64,000 nucleotides of DNA from Haemonchus contortus (GCA_000469685.2 LS997567.1:25548651-25612650), one strand, 5' to 3'. Positions 43,566 to 55,262 are shown, counted from the first letter of the stretch. Notes: generated by a model from the letters alone, not told the origin. A program made the numbers and translations.

Positions 43566-44212
43566 TTCAGGATTCCGACGAATGGTAATCCAACAAAATT
43601 TTTATTACTGGCCGAACATATACGCCTCTCTACCCCTAACACTCAAGATGTTTCGAAACTTTCGGCAGCTCCCTGCTTTTGCGGTATAAGGGGGTCGAAT
43701 GACTCATCTGAACAAAGACTGGGGGTCAAAAAACTTTCTAGGAATACTGTCCGCACTTTCGAAGCGGTGGAACGAGTTTACTGGCATTCTTGAAGAAGCA
43801 ATGTAGGACAGCATTTGATGTCTTTATGTGCACATTATCCGCCAATTCTATTATTCCTGAGGTGAACGTTCTTTCGAGAGGCCCTTTTATGTGGTAAACG
43901 TGGTGGTGCGGTGAGGCATGATATTACGGCTGTACTCAAAACCTTGAATCCAACAACGACTTGCTTTGAAGTTGTCCCCTATGGTCCTCCATTGTTAATT
44001 TGAAGCGATCTCCACTGGAAATGACTGTCGTGCAATGAAACTCTTATATTGATTTTATGATAACCTATCCTTCCAACTTATCCGGTAATCTCCTTGAGGT
44101 AGGCAGATTGTTTGTTATTATAGTGACGAGAAGTACGGTTCAAAAGCTCTTTATTACCGCCTTCCTAGTGGAAACCGTCCTCGTTGCTGCAAGAACGAAA
44201 GTCCTATCAAAT
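43566..44212. other. No recognised gene; part of a dispersed repeat at the right end
   Basis: The last 60-70 bases before 44213 resemble the reverse complement of 50222-50290, as if the Bari-like transposon split a repeat whose other half is 47031-47245. The rest is unassigned. Confidence 0.3.
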
Positions 44213-44213
44213 A

Positions 44214-47028
44214 CACTGGTGTGCAAAACTTAGGGACAAGATGGATAATGTAACATGAAACATTGAGGACTGGGTGGAAATAAATGAAAGTGTTCGAGTA
44301 TATTGCCACATGATGCTATATACCTATACCTATGATGCTTATGCACAGGGAGCTGGACTTTCCTTTCTATAGGAATAGTTCGAATAAAGCGAGAAATAAG
44401 GCTGCCTGCACAAATCGAGGCAGTTGATAGGTACGAAAAAATTTTTTTTGTAAATCAGCCAGTAGCTACCAAATGCTGTGGTGGTATCTTTGTATACATC
44501 ATGTCTCGCAGACATCGTCTGGATGACTTGGCACGAGGAAGGGTCACCGGGAAACACGGGAAAGGTCGAACATGCAGAATGTAGCTCAAGAGCCTATTAT
44601 CGCTCGCATCATTGTTTCACATGCATGCAGAGCATTCCCAACCAGCGGTGCAGCTGCTCGAAGGAGAGGATATCCTCGATCACGACCAGCTACACCAAAC
44701 GATGACCGCTACATTAAGCAGCAGGCAAGAAGAGATCTACAGGGTGCGCCATAAATATGGTAACAACTTTTCAGACCTCCCTAAATTCCTTGTTTGGAGG
44801 GTTTCTCCAGATCTGCACCTCCCCTTACTTTTATGATGTACCTTAGCCCACATATTTACTTTGGTACTCTCAATTCGTCAAATTTTGAAAAACGGTAGAG
44901 CTTCGTAGACATCAATCAACCGTTCCGTCCCTGCGCGCTTTTGAAGAGTGCTTTTACGGGTTCGTTCCTCGTTTCAACATTTCCCACATGACAGTCTCCT
45001 GGATCCGTTGCGTAGACAGGTCAATAACAACAACAATAACAAACCTCAATACGGTCGTCTTGTCTCACATACTACCCCTTTTGCGCATACAATTCCTTGG
45101 GAAATAGTAAGCTGCGGAACCTGCAGAAACACCAGAAAAATAGATGCTGATTTGCTTGTAGGTTCTAATCCGATGGGAGGAGTCTACCCAGAGCAAATAG
45201 AATTGTATCCAGATAAGATTAGGACGCCCTATAAGCTTTTTGACGGGAAGAAATTGAAGAAAAAAATCAAGTGCCGTGCGTTACTTGCGCGCGGCACGCG
45301 CTTCGACACACATTTTTTTGACTAAAGGATGTTCAGCGTGGAAGAAATGATGAGATCCCAAAGTATACATATATTCTACACCAAGAGGGCTGAAGCCGTT
45401 GATAAGAGTCAGATCGCCTCTCAAAGCCATTACTCCTCTTTCATGATAGTCTGGGCTAGAGTCTCTATCATTAGAGCGATATCGCGAATTTTGGTCAAGA
45501 GAAGTACAAGATTAACTCGGCACCTCTTTAAGAAGGGGTTTCCTGAAAGGTTGCAGTTGAGGGTCAAAGATTTTTCTAGGGATCCGATTTGTGAAAACAA
45601 CGGCGCACTTGCTCATGAATGGGAAAAGATCGAGACTGGTGGTGAAGAAGTGTTCGCGACCATATCCCACCTTCCCATCCTTCTACGAATTTTCCGGACC
45701 ACAATGTGATGGGTCGCTGGATATAGCCCAGACTAGAGAGGAAGGCCTGCGCTTCAAAATGCACCACTATTGCTGCTCCTAAGGAACCATTGAAAAAATC
45801 CCAGGCTGGAGTTTTTTAAGAATCTCTGCGTGCCGCCGTCGATAAGTAGCCCTAGTCTTTGAACTATAATTAGTACAGGAAACGGTTATACGAGATGACC
45901 GTATGTTTGTTTTGTAGATGCGATGCATAGTAAATAGTTCACATGAATTCACCATGTATCAATGTTAACTGCTGTTTCTGTAGCCAAATTACTTTGTTGC
46001 CATATTTATGGCGCACCCTGTACATTAATCCGCTTCTGTGATTGCCATGCCATTTAACAGGACTTCGAGGCAAGCCATCTCGCGCACTACTGTGGCACGA
46101 CGACTGCACGTTGGCGGTCTATTCGCCCGACGACCGCTACGTTGTGTTCCTTTGACCCTCGAGCAACGGCGAGACCGTTCAAGGTGGTACCAGGAGCATA
46201 GCGAATGGACCGATATGGAATGGAGTCTCGTGCTCTTTACGGATGAGAGCAGATTCAATCTGAGTAGTGATTCTGAACTCACCCTTATACGGCGAGAGGT
46301 AGAAACACGCAACTCTCCCAGAAACTGTCGAACGTGATCGTTTTGGTGGTCAAGGTGTATTGGTATGGGGAGGCATCATGCTGCATAGCCGTACTGACCT
46401 CCAGATATTCACCGTGGAACCCTTACCAGTCAGTGTTACTGTGACGATGTACTCCTTCCCCGTGTACGTCTTTTCAAAGCTGCAGTGGGCACTGGATTCA
46501 TTTTTATGGGTGTCAGTGCGCGTCGGATAGCCCATGTGGAGGAGCTCCTGGCACAAGAGAATATTCGGCGAATGGAGTGAACTGCCCGTTCCTCCGACCT
46601 AAATTCCATGGTGCACGTGTTGGATGCACTGAGTACACGCGTTGCAGCACGTCCAAATGCACCAGTGACTATCCAACAACTGTCAGTTGTGCTGATTGAG
46701 GAGTAGAATGCCTCACCACAGGAACTCCTCACCAACCTTGTGGAAAGTATAGGATCGCGTTGTAGAGCATTTATTGCTGTTCGTGGTGATCACACACACC
46801 CTATTGGGAACCGCGTCGCCTTGTTTGAAGTACTAGGATAAATCGTGAGCCACTATGTGTAATCGGTATCTTTGAATAAAAATGTCTTATCTGCTCCTCT
46901 TATTTCGATTCCTGTGCAACACCGCAGTGGTCCTCTATCGGTATGGAAAAAATTTCATTGAGCTCTACCATCTGCCAGAGGTACAGTAATCGAAAGTTGC
47001 TTTGGTCCCTAAGTTTTGCACACCAGTG
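44214..47028 (+). mobile_element. Bari-like Tc1 transposon, split by a nested element
   Basis: Terminal repeats CACTGGTGTGCAAAACTTAG face each other with TA on both sides. The transposase starts at 44501 (MSRRHRLDDLARGRVTGKHG) with a basic hinge ARRRGYPRSRPATPNDDRY, is cut at 44738, and resumes at 46021: TVARRLHVGGLFARRPL, LFTDESRFNLSSDSELTL, then AHVEELLAQENIRRMEW, SSDLNSMVHVLDAL and a C-terminal PQELLTNLVESIGSRCRAFI. The second catalytic Asp is lost (FMGVSARR where DDNARPH is usual) and stops are present. Without the insertion it would be about 1.53 kb. Confidence 0.88.
44740..46020 (+). mobile_element. Tc1/mariner-type element nested in the Bari-like element
   Basis: Ends CAGGGTGCGCCATAAATATG and its mirror lie at a duplicated TA (44738-44739 and 46021-46022), and the Bari-like reading frame continues across the empty site. 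The 1281 bp element encodes a decayed transposase: RTPYKLFDGKKLKKKIKCRA then RFDTHFFD (45220-45320), MFSVEEMMRSQ (45329; normally a catalytic Asp region), SQIASQSHYSSFMIVWARVS, an Ala-His region NGALAHEWEK (normally QQDGAPAH) and a tail LERKACASK, ESLRAAVD. Catalytic Asp residues are mostly gone. Confidence 0.85.
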
Positions 47029-47030
47029 TA

Positions 47031-47245
47031 TAATGACACCACTTTCGGCCAGAAGATTCGGTAATAACATGATGAAGGATGTTTGATCCGACGAATCATT
47101 TGGAGCCTCTTTTCTCGGAGCTTCTTTAGCCCATTTTGAGCTAATGTTTAGAACTACTTTTTTGCTCGAATGGAGCTCCGCTCCCATTCGGCCGTTAAGG
47201 GGCAAAGAAACTCTGCGCTGTAACGATTTTTTCGTTTTAATGGGC
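47031..47245 (-). repeat. Dispersed repeat, also at 50030-50235 in the other orientation
   Basis: The reverse complement shares AGGAGTGGAGCTCCGTTCGA-type sequence, 'agtt-ctaaatattagct-aagtgggct', 'gaggct-c' and 'ctgaccgaaggtggtgtca' with 50030-50235. The Bari-like element inserted at its edge. Confidence 0.55.
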
Positions 47246-47301
47246 ATTTTTACTTGAAACCTCAAAAATCCAGCTTGTCATAATTAGAATCTCTCATACA
47301 C

Positions 47302-47559
47302 ATGGCAGATTCCTTTTTTTCTTCAAAAGAAGATCAAATCAGTATGTACTTCATACTTGGCCACGACCTCCTCTGTAGGTTTGGCGTGATCCCACTTATT
47401 TGCAAGTCAACTCACGACGAATGCAGGGGTCGAACAATCTCTTCTAGACTGATAGATCTTTCAAACAGTTTCCTCCAAAGTCTGTACCCCCCAGATGATA
47501 ATAAAATCAGCATCGTTCACAATATTGAAAATGTCACGGTGAAGCAGGCAAACGATTGA
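47302..47559 (+). CDS. 85-codon open frame, unknown
   Basis: The frame starts MADSFFSSKEDQISMYFILG and ends NKISIVHNIENVTVKQAND just before the large foldback. The balanced composition and lack of low complexity make an exon possible, but no clear acceptor, donor or family is seen. Confidence 0.25.
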   Translation: MADSFFSSKEDQISMYFILGHDLLCRFGVIPLICKSTHDECRGRTISSRLIDLSNSFLQSLYPPDDNKISIVHNIENVTVKQAND

Positions 47560-47577
47560 GAATCATGGCAACTACTA

Positions 47578-49708
47578 CAGTACTCGCCGTAAGAACTCAG
47601 AAATTTGCGATAATACCGCGAGTTCGCGTCTTTTTCGTCTTTTCTTTATAAATCGCTTTAAAATAAATTAATCGAGGAGAAAAAAATACCGTTGAACTCA
47701 GCTCATCGAGCTCTACAAGATGATACCCTGAAATGTTAAAAATGCTTTATTTTGGATTGCGCCATGCACTTGAGCTCCATCCGAAAAGTGATTGTATGCA
47801 CATGGGTTGAACGCTTTAGTGCTTGAAAGAGCTCATTGGTCCCTGGAGATGATCTGTTCGGAATTTGCTTCGGATTGTGCCACGTACTCGACTTTACGCA
47901 GTACAATGTGAAAATGATTATTGGTTTTGTTCAGTCCCCATCGTTCCTTTTTTGGTTTCAAGGCTGTAGATAAGTGCGTCTACGGTCTCTGCACTCAACA
48001 CTCCTCTCAACACAGGTTCCATTGAGAAAATGACATCAATTTATGGCAAAATAATGGAGTCGATTTTTTTGGCATTTTCCAATTTTTTGAGGAATTTCTC
48101 TACGGAATCTGAGGAGGTGGTGTTGAGGCACTCCACTGTCGTAGACTACACTTTGTATTCTGCGAGGCTATTATGGTACACCCTATCATAGATCAAAATT
48201 TCTCCCTTGGTATGGCCCCAAACTTCGAACTTCGTCACGCTCAAATTACAAAATTATGCTTTTTCCCCTTACCGCTTGAATTTTTGCAATTAAATTGTAT
48301 ACTGTTAGATTCTCCGTAGAGAGTGCTACTAAGGATTGTTTCTTCCCCCCAGCGGAAAGGAAAAAACGTTGTTTCATGGTTTGGGCTTGACGAAGTTCGA
48401 AGTTTGGAGCCATACCAGGAGAAAACCGTAGATCTTTGCTAAGGTGTACCATAACAGCCTCAAAGAACACAAAGAGTAGTCTACAATAGTGGATTGCCTC
48501 GCTGCCGTCTCCTCAGGTTCCGCAGAAAAACTCCTCCAAATATTGAAAAATGCCAAAAAATCGGCTCCTTATTTTGCCGTATATCGATGTCATAATCCCA
48601 GTGGGACCATTATAAATGAACGATGGAATCCGTTCCTTCAGACCGTCTCAAAACTCCCATTCAAACTGCCCCACTTCCCCGCCACTACAGTACCCCGTCC
48701 CCTGCAGATCTTACCCCCCACTAAAGTAATCATTAATCGATCCAACCCCCCTTCTCGCCACTTCAGTACCCCGCCACCAGCAGATCTAATCCCCCATTCA
48801 AATAATTATCATTTGAAAGCTTCCAAATTCCCGCCACTACAGTACTCGGCCGCATGCGTATCAAAACACGCCCTGCAGGAAACCGCTCAGTGACAGGCCT
48901 ACTGCAGGAAGTGGTTGTGGAGGGAGGTTTTCGTCACGGGTCGACCTATATATCATTCGATAGGATTTTTCACGGGGAATCTAACAGTGTACAACGCAGC
49001 CTCAAAAAGACCAAGGAGAAGGGAAAAAACATTGTTATATGAATTGGCCTTGACGAAGTTCGAAGTTTGGGGCCATACCAAGGGAGAAATTTTGATCTAT
49101 GATAGGGTGTACCATAATAGCCTCGCAGAATACAAAGTGTAGTCTACGACAGTGGAGTGCCTCAACACCACCTCCTCAGATTCCGTAGAGAAATTCCTCA
49201 AAAAATGGGAAAATGCCAAAAAAATCGACTCCATTATTTTGCCATAAATTGATGTCATTTTCTCAATGGAACCTGTAAAGAGGAGTGTTGAGTGCAGAGA
49301 CCGTAGACGCACTTATCTACAGCCTTGAAACCAAAAAAGGAACGATGGGGACTGAACAAAACCAATAATCATTTTCACATTGTACTGCGTAAAGTCGAGT
49401 ACGTGGCACAATCCGAAGCAAATTCCGAACAGATCATCTCCAGGGACCAATGAGCTCTTTCAAGCACTAAAGCGTTCAACCCATGTGCATACAATCACTT
49501 TTCGGATGGAGCTCGAGTGCATGGCGCAATCCAAAATAAAGCATTTTTAACATTTCAGGGTATCATCTTGTAGAGCTCGATGAGCTGAGTTCAACGGTAT
49601 TTTTTTCTCCTCGATTAATTCATTTTAAAGCGATTTATAAAGAAAAGTCGAAAAAGACGCGAACTCGCGGTATTATCGCAAATTTCTGAGTTCTTACGGC
49701 GAGTACTG
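47578..49708. mobile_element. 2.1 kb foldback element with ~660 bp near-identical arms
   Basis: The left arm (47578 to about 48237) and right arm (about 49052 to 49708) are inverted copies; reading about 450 bp of both I find only a handful of differences. The ends are CAGTACTCGCCGTAAGAACT with TA directly outside on both sides (47576-47577, 49709-49710), pointing to the Tc1/mariner target rule. A third, more diverged copy of the inner arm segment lies at about 48380-48600. No transposase is encoded; frames inside, including one of 134 codons at 48489-48893, come from the repeats. The arms could form a very stable hairpin in DNA or RNA. Confidence 0.85.
48655..48855. repeat. Internal tandem repeat of ~80 bp in the foldback loop
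   Basis: 'cgccactacagtaccc' recurs near 48678, 48757 and 48832 with 'gcagatct-a-cccccca' between. The repeated CTACAGTACTCG motif copies the element's own terminus, suggesting the loop grew from terminal sequence. Confidence 0.6.
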
Positions 49709-49859
49709 TAGGTCATTAGAAAGGCATCAGCTGGAGAAAGTTCTTCTTTGAAGGTTCCCATGAAACAATATAAGAAAACTGCCCTAATCTTGTGCACAGC
49801 ATATCTTTGTTCATTTCTGACCAATTTAATCCAAGGACACGTACTCTTAGAGTTGGACA

Positions 49860-50012
49860 CGTGTTTCCTCATGAGTTTGGATCTAGGCATGACATCGAGG
49901 TTCGATTCTTTGATGCATACGCTCCCTTTGCATTTTCCATGCAATGCGCTCTAAATGCTTGAAAAGCGTTTTTGGGCTTGATGTTGGGCATCTACGGAGC
50001 TCCCCCACAATC
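49860..50012 (+). repeat. tRNA-derived SINE-like repeat, copy F (3' part)
   Basis: Only the tRNA-like and 3' parts remain: B box GGTTCGATTCT at 49900, GATGCATACGCTCCCTTTGC, then GAAAAGCGTTTTTGGG and ATCTACGGAGCTCCC, closest to copy E. Confidence 0.6.
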
Positions 50013-50029
50013 TAAGAACACTGGAAAGG

Positions 50030-50235
50030 TATCACAAGGAGTTTTTGTTTCGCCCATTAGCGGTCGAATAGGAGTGGAGCTCCGTTCGAGCAAAAAAGTA
50101 ATTCTAAATATTAGCTTAAGTGGGCTAAAGAGGCTCCACGGAGAGAGGCTCTAAATGATTTATCGAATCAAACCCCTTCAGCATGTTACCAGCAAATATT
50201 CTGACCGAAGGTGGTGTCACCTATTTAACAGAACT
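50030..50235 (+). repeat. Dispersed repeat, mate of 47031-47245
   Basis: Directly 3' of SINE-like copy F. See the shared segments listed for 47031-47245. A 60-codon frame at 49972-50154 lies across both and is not a gene. Confidence 0.5.
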
Positions 50236-50935
50236 TTTCAAGACACTTGAAAAACTCCTGATTTAGGGGGCACCACGGAAACTCAAGGCATAGTAGTAAA
50301 AGAGTGGGTGATTCCTTCCTTCGACTTTTTTGGGGTCAGATATTGCAGAGACTGTGCATATCGCTCTGAAATTTCGTCGTAAGGATGTTAAGGATTGGAA
50401 GGGTCAAAACTTTGTCTTTGGTCGATTCAGCCTCTGGAAAGCGCCCCGTACTCAACTCTCATTCACAAGTACGTTCAGAATGCATATATGGCTAGTACAA
50501 TGATTTGCGGTGACAAAGCAATGTACATTGCTTTCGACTACTCATAAGACATACTCATGGTACAAAATAAACGACCCATGAGGAATGAGGGCTACCGTCT
50601 CTGGGATATCCGTGTGCGATAGTGCACCACCTGCTACCACACCGCATTCGTTCCCCTGTGAATAAACCCTGCATAAAGATGCAGAAAAATTGGAGCGATA
50701 TTGCATGTTTTGGGTTAGAAAGTTGTCATCACAACCACCAAAAAGTCGTAGAACGCGATAAAATAAACATAAAAGTAATCCATAGGGTACAAGGAAAAAT
50801 CCAACTAAATGCAGCGCTCACGCTTCTCTCAAAATCTGAGCCCTGGTCTCTCGCACATGAAGTCTTACCCTTACCACTGCTCCCAGCTATTGCTGCAGAA
50901 TCTCGTGTATCCATTTAATTTACCTGAAATCACAT
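50236..50935. other. No recognised feature
   Basis: A 98-codon plus frame at 50622-50918 is open but unrecognised; its end overlaps an equally open minus frame. I make no gene call. Confidence 0.3.
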
Positions 50936-50937
50936 TA

Positions 50938-51053
50938 TAACTCCATTCAGAAAACGCTCTCAAATTTGGAAAGCAGATTTGAGATCAGCATACGAAAACA
51001 CGTCCAGCAGTGTGGGTCTTATTCCAAACAGCCACTTCGACACGGGATCCTTC
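50938..51053 (-). repeat. Solo terminal arm of the CAAGG foldback / SINE-like family
   Basis: The reverse complement starts CCAGGGAAGGATCCCGTGTC and runs through GCTGATCTCAAATCTG to CATTCAG. This is the first ~115 bp of the family seen at 51881 and 58080. Confidence 0.6.
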
Positions 51054-51076
51054 CCTGGTGAGATTCTTGCCACTAC

Positions 51077-51325
51077 TTCTGTGAAAACCTTTGTTCCTTG
51101 TTCTTCTAAGGAACATCTGATCTCTCTGGTGTATGCACGCTCCCAGTGACGCCTGACTCGTTGTGGTTTCACTCGAGAGGCCTTTGCTAACACGTTGGCC
51201 ACACTTATATCCCTACACCAGATGAAGTACACCTGCTGTTCATTAACTTTGACGAAAATGTCGGTCAATGTGACAGACACCAATCTGTTTTGTGGGACGA
51301 TGTCGGTCAACGGAGATCGACAGTA
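51077..51325 (-). CDS. Candidate 83-codon internal exon, unknown protein
   Basis: The minus strand has an acceptor CTGACTTACAG ending at 51326 and a donor GAA|GTAGTG at 51077. The exon between is 249 nt, phase 0 at both ends. It reads YCRSPLTDIVPQNRLVSVTL, then DIFVKVNEQQVYFIWCRD, then a basic RVKPQRVRRHWERAYTREI. The composition is protein-like and the frame reads into the next repeat only because no stop intervenes. The family is not recognised; no partner exons were identified. Confidence 0.4.
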
Positions 51326-51349
51326 CTGTAAGTCAGCCAAATGGAGAAC

Positions 51350-51880
51350 TCAGTTTTTTGTTTCAATTTTTACATTTATCTATTAATTCACTGACTTTAA
51401 CTTCGAGTTATGATCTTTCTGAATCTAAAATTTTTATGGAATAATTGACTATCAGGTGAGGAGTCATACATCATACCAGATCACAATCAAAAAGCCAAGG
51501 TAACTAAAACCATTTATCGAAGTCAACAATTATTAACACTTTGAAAGCATTCAAGCCAACAAACTGATCGCATTTAACGCACTTTGTATAGGTGTATTGG
51601 TTCGTTTGAAGTATCCCTAGCCGCTATTTGCCATAGTTCCTTGACATGAGGCTGTAGCATTCTTTGCAGAATCTCTTATCCTTGGGCTCCATTCGAGGAT
51701 CAGAAACAAGCTCTTTTCTGGATGACGGCCTATTCGTAGTTGCTGGTGCAGTGATGTTCTTACCCTCTCACAATAGAGGAACCAACACCAACTGAAGCCG
51801 TTTGGGTGATCAGATGTTAAATAGTACAATTTGCTGGCCTTTTATCAGATAAGGTGTGTAAGCGGCCATCTGGTCACTAA
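51350..51880. other. No recognised feature
   Basis: AT-rich DNA with one 70-codon minus frame (51617-51829) of no recognised type. Confidence 0.35.
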
Positions 51881-53282
51881 CAACGGAAGGATCCAAAGTC
51901 GAGGAGGCCATTTGAAATGAGACTTATACTGCTATACGTATTTCGAATTTGCCAAACGATTTTCCGAACAAAGTTACGAAGGTGGTTTCAAGTGTGTGCT
52001 CAACGCAAACGAGCACTCAAGACATGGAAGCAACAGCGCTGACTACGGTAATTTGGAGCAATGGTAGGCGTGACGCTTTATAGGCATGCGACCATAGATC
52101 GGGTTTTGTGAGGTGAGGTAGGAGGTGTCGTTTTCTCACTTCGCATGGAGTTTACCTTGAGGACGGCTAAACCATTGCATGTCGATTTACCAACCTCCCC
52201 CCCCCCCCTTGGGGACCTTTTGATGCCAGAGGTGATCCGTTTCCTGTCGAATCCATCGAACCATGGTCACGGTTCCTCTGCTCTTCTCATACACTTCACA
52301 TCCACAGTATGGTAACTTTCATCGCGTAATAAGCAGGTCTGACAATCTAGCGCAAACATTCGAAACAAAAAAGTTATTCAGCTTAGGAGCAAAGAGTAGA
52401 ATTTTTTGCGGCAAGGTCATTTCCTTACAATCACTCACGAGACCGAATGGAAATGCAGGCGTTTCGAATCCACACAGATGGCTGCTTAAAATACCAGCAG
52501 CATATCAAAGCAAAAGGGGATCTTTTAATTTGAGAGTGCGCAAGTGAAGTGAATGTCGACAAGTATTAGTGAGCGGAAATTATGGTCGTGAGTATGCACG
52601 CATAACTTGAGATAATGGGTCCCTACGTATGAGGTAATGTGGTCCTTTGTTTTTTGGGAACATAGGTTAATGCAGAGAGTTCTACAAAAGGCCTGGATCA
52701 GCACTAACAGCTCCGACCTAGCAATAAGTAGCCGTCGGCGAAAAGGCAAGACATATGTAGCTGCGAAAGACTGGCTTTTAGCAGAGACTGACTGTACGAC
52801 CCTTTCCGCTCTCTGACCCTCTCGAGGTTGAAAATTACACTGTGCCTTCCTTTCAGAAATCCCACAGAGGCTTATGTGCATGGGTCAGCAATGAGTTGAT
52901 AGTGATATTGTACGTTAGGTAAGAAGCGAATCACCTCAGGCGTCAAAAAGGCCTACAAGGAAAACCAACATACAATGGTTTTTCTGCCATTAGGAAAAAG
53001 CCCCGCAAGATGCAAAAACCAAAAAAACCACATCTCACACCTCCCCTCACAAAACCCGTCTGTAGAGCCTGTCTATAGAGCATGTCTGTAAAGCATCACG
53101 CCTACCATTGCTCCAAATTACCGCAGTCAGCGCTGTGCTTCCATGTCTTAAGTGCTCGTTTGCGTTGAGCACACACTTGAAACCACCTTCGTAACTTCGT
53201 TCGGAAAATCGTTTGGCAGAAATACGTAAAGCAGTATAAGTCTCATTTCAGATGGCCACCTCGACTTGGGATCCTTCCCTTG
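51881..53282. mobile_element. CAAGG-ended foldback element, 1.4 kb
   Basis: Inverted arms of about 260 bp (51881-52140 and about 53020-53282). Both run from CAACGGAAGGATCC / CAAGGGAAGGATCCC through GAGACTTATACTGCT, TTGCCAAACGATTTTCCGAA, GAACAAAGTTACG-AGGTGG, AGACATGGAAGC and TTGGAGCAATGGTAGGCGTG to GGGTTTTGTGAGG. The interior 52660-53000 is shared with the element at 58080-59522. There is no recognised protein. A C-run lies at about 52197-52208. Confidence 0.75.
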
Positions 53283-53379
53283 TAGATTCCACAAACACTA
53301 TCACCACGTTTAGTCGGCAACGACAACAGGTTTCCCAACAGGCTGGCAACTTGCATCGTGTTTGATAGGAAGCATGTGG

Positions 53380-54430
53380 ATAGTTCTTCGATCCCTTCAC
53401 TTCAGAATCAGCACTCCCCTCTGGTTCTGCTGACAGAAATGTTCACCACGTTTCAGCTCTTTGTCTCTCGGTGCTGAAAGAAGACCTTTCCGATTCCTTC
53501 TCATAATACCTACTAGGTCGGAGCGTCTGTGGGCTAGTGGTAAGCTCGTGTACCAGTTGTCTGTGCACAAGCACCTGCCCTGCTTCAGAAATCCATCTAT
53601 AAGTTCCAACAGTTTCAGCTACTGTCCTCGATCTCTTTGTTTGTCTACCGGCGTAGACTTTTACCTTCAGCGTGTAACCTGCTCAAAGAACACAACTTGA
53701 ACAGCTTAATCCCAAACCTATGTCTCTTGGCTTCACTATACTGCCAGAAGGGGCTTGCCCACGAAACAGCACCAGACTCATCAATGTACAACTTCTCCTA
53801 TCTATACATGAACTGAAACAGCTTTCAAGTGGCTCAGTATAGGCTGAATTTTGTAAAATTTGTTACTCCTGTCTGCTATTATGAGCGGAATGAAGGTTTC
53901 GTTGAAGCTGTTTGAGTCGATCTCCCAACATAATGTCACCGGCTATGGAATGCCGATTTCTGGCTGAATCCCTAGATTTCAGTGACCAGTAGTTCCTTTG
54001 CCTGTCTAAGGGACAAGGCTAAATTTGCAAGCAGAGACCAAAAAACCTTATCTGTCTCTTTCCACGAACGACACCGATGGCCATATATATTCGTTTGTGT
54101 CTCAACCATCTCAAGCAAATCCTTAGAAAAGAACAGCTCCTGAAACTAGGAAAGGGTTTTACAGTATTTCACATCTTGATGTACCCCTGTCGGCTAGCTG
54201 AAAATCCATCTATCATTGTAGAGTGCATCGTCAGTCCAGGTATTATCTTCCGTGTCGCTGTCGCTATCACATTCGTCGGTGTCATCTCTATCAAAGTCTT
54301 CGTAGTCCCGCACAACTGCAGGAACAATACTATGCTTTCCTCATGTTCATATCAGTCCTCAGCGTCGCTCTCGAACAATAAATCGTCGAAAATCTTCCCA
54401 GGACATCAGCATCATCGGCCATAGAACCCA
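53380..54430 (-). pseudogene. piggyBac-type transposase pseudogene
   Basis: On the minus strand, in order: an acidic N-terminus (EDFDRDDTDECDSDSDTEDN, about 54315-54255), KVFWSLLANLALSLRQAKEL near 54015, a catalytic Asp region KLYIDESGAVSWASPFWQYS near 53770, KRHRFGIKLFKLCS, YTLKVKVYAG near 53665, and the second Asp region MELIDGFLKQGRCLCTDNWY then TSLPLAH (53609 on), ending KRGEHFCQQNQRGVLILK. Frameshifts and stops separate the blocks. No TTAA-flanked ends were located. The plus-strand frames over this region are antisense shadows. Confidence 0.85.
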
Positions 54431-54724
54431 TATTGACGAAAGTATTAGGACTCTGGAAGTACCCAGGATCACGTTATCCATCACTAATTTGAACTCCTCC
54501 CAACGACTCGCGCCTTCGCTCTAATTGTGTTCGCGCCAAACGCGTTGAAACAGTACCTTCTATGAATGTTCCCTATTCAAAGCCTCATACACCGAAATTG
54601 TCAACAAAGCCCCATGACTTTGGAATATTCACCCAAATCCCAACGGAATACAAGTTTTTCTTTTGTTTCCAAGACTTTTACTTGTCTCAAACTCATAATA
54701 GTTTATGCTTATGTTGCCTGTTAC

Positions 54725-55262
54725 CCGTTGTCCCGTTGATCGTCGATTTCCTCGAGCGGGCGCCAGTAACGACTCCATTCCTCCCTGTCGCGAGCCAGAG
54801 AATTATACTCGCTCAAGGGACACGAGGAGAAACATTCCTTTCGTTCAGAACTTTCGTGAAGAAGTCTGACCATCGAGCCGGGAGTCGTACTGGCGTTAAT
54901 TTGACGTCTCGTGGGATCCAGTGCGTAACTGCCTGTTCCAACGGTCGTCACTATATCGTATGACGTGCCCAGTCCATTAGATTTTCGATTTCTTGGCGTA
55001 TTCAACGGCATCCCTGACGAGCATCGTCATTTCCACAGCGCGTTGAATGGTGCTAACTGCTTGTCATCCTGCTTTCGCAAAATCCAAGTCTTTGGGCGTA
55101 TGTCAAAGCAGGAAGGACAGCAGTGTCGAAAAAGTGAGAGCGGAGCAGCGGTTCTTCGTCTTCTTCACCACTCCTTTGATGTGTCTAAACGTCATTAGGG
55201 AAGCCATGTTGGTCTATAGTTGACGAAGCTCCGGCGGGCTTTGCGGATGCTTTTCCCAGCAT
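54725..55262 (-). mobile_element. RTE 3' fragment with internal deletion
   Basis: The minus strand ends with the RTE C-terminus SLARDREEWSRYWRPLEEID (then DQRDNG) at 54800-54725. Upstream are HIKGVVKKTKNRCSALTFST near 55160 and TIQRAVEMTMLVRDAVEY near 55050. Just above, KSIRKARRSFVNY (55255-55215) comes from the endonuclease-RT connector, so most of the RT domain between them has been deleted. Confidence 0.75.

Noticed and set aside
45576..45767. Minus-strand frame across the nested element
   Set aside because: Antisense to the nested transposase remnant.
48489..48893. 134-codon Pro/Ser-rich frame
   Set aside because: It lies wholly in the loop repeats of the foldback and its codons follow the tandem unit.
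52195..52547. 94-codon plus-strand frame as the foldback's own protein
   Set aside because: The related copy at 58080-59522 lacks this segment, and no motif was recognised.
54562..54963. 133-codon plus-strand frame
   Set aside because: Its 3' half is antisense to the RTE C-terminus on the minus strand.
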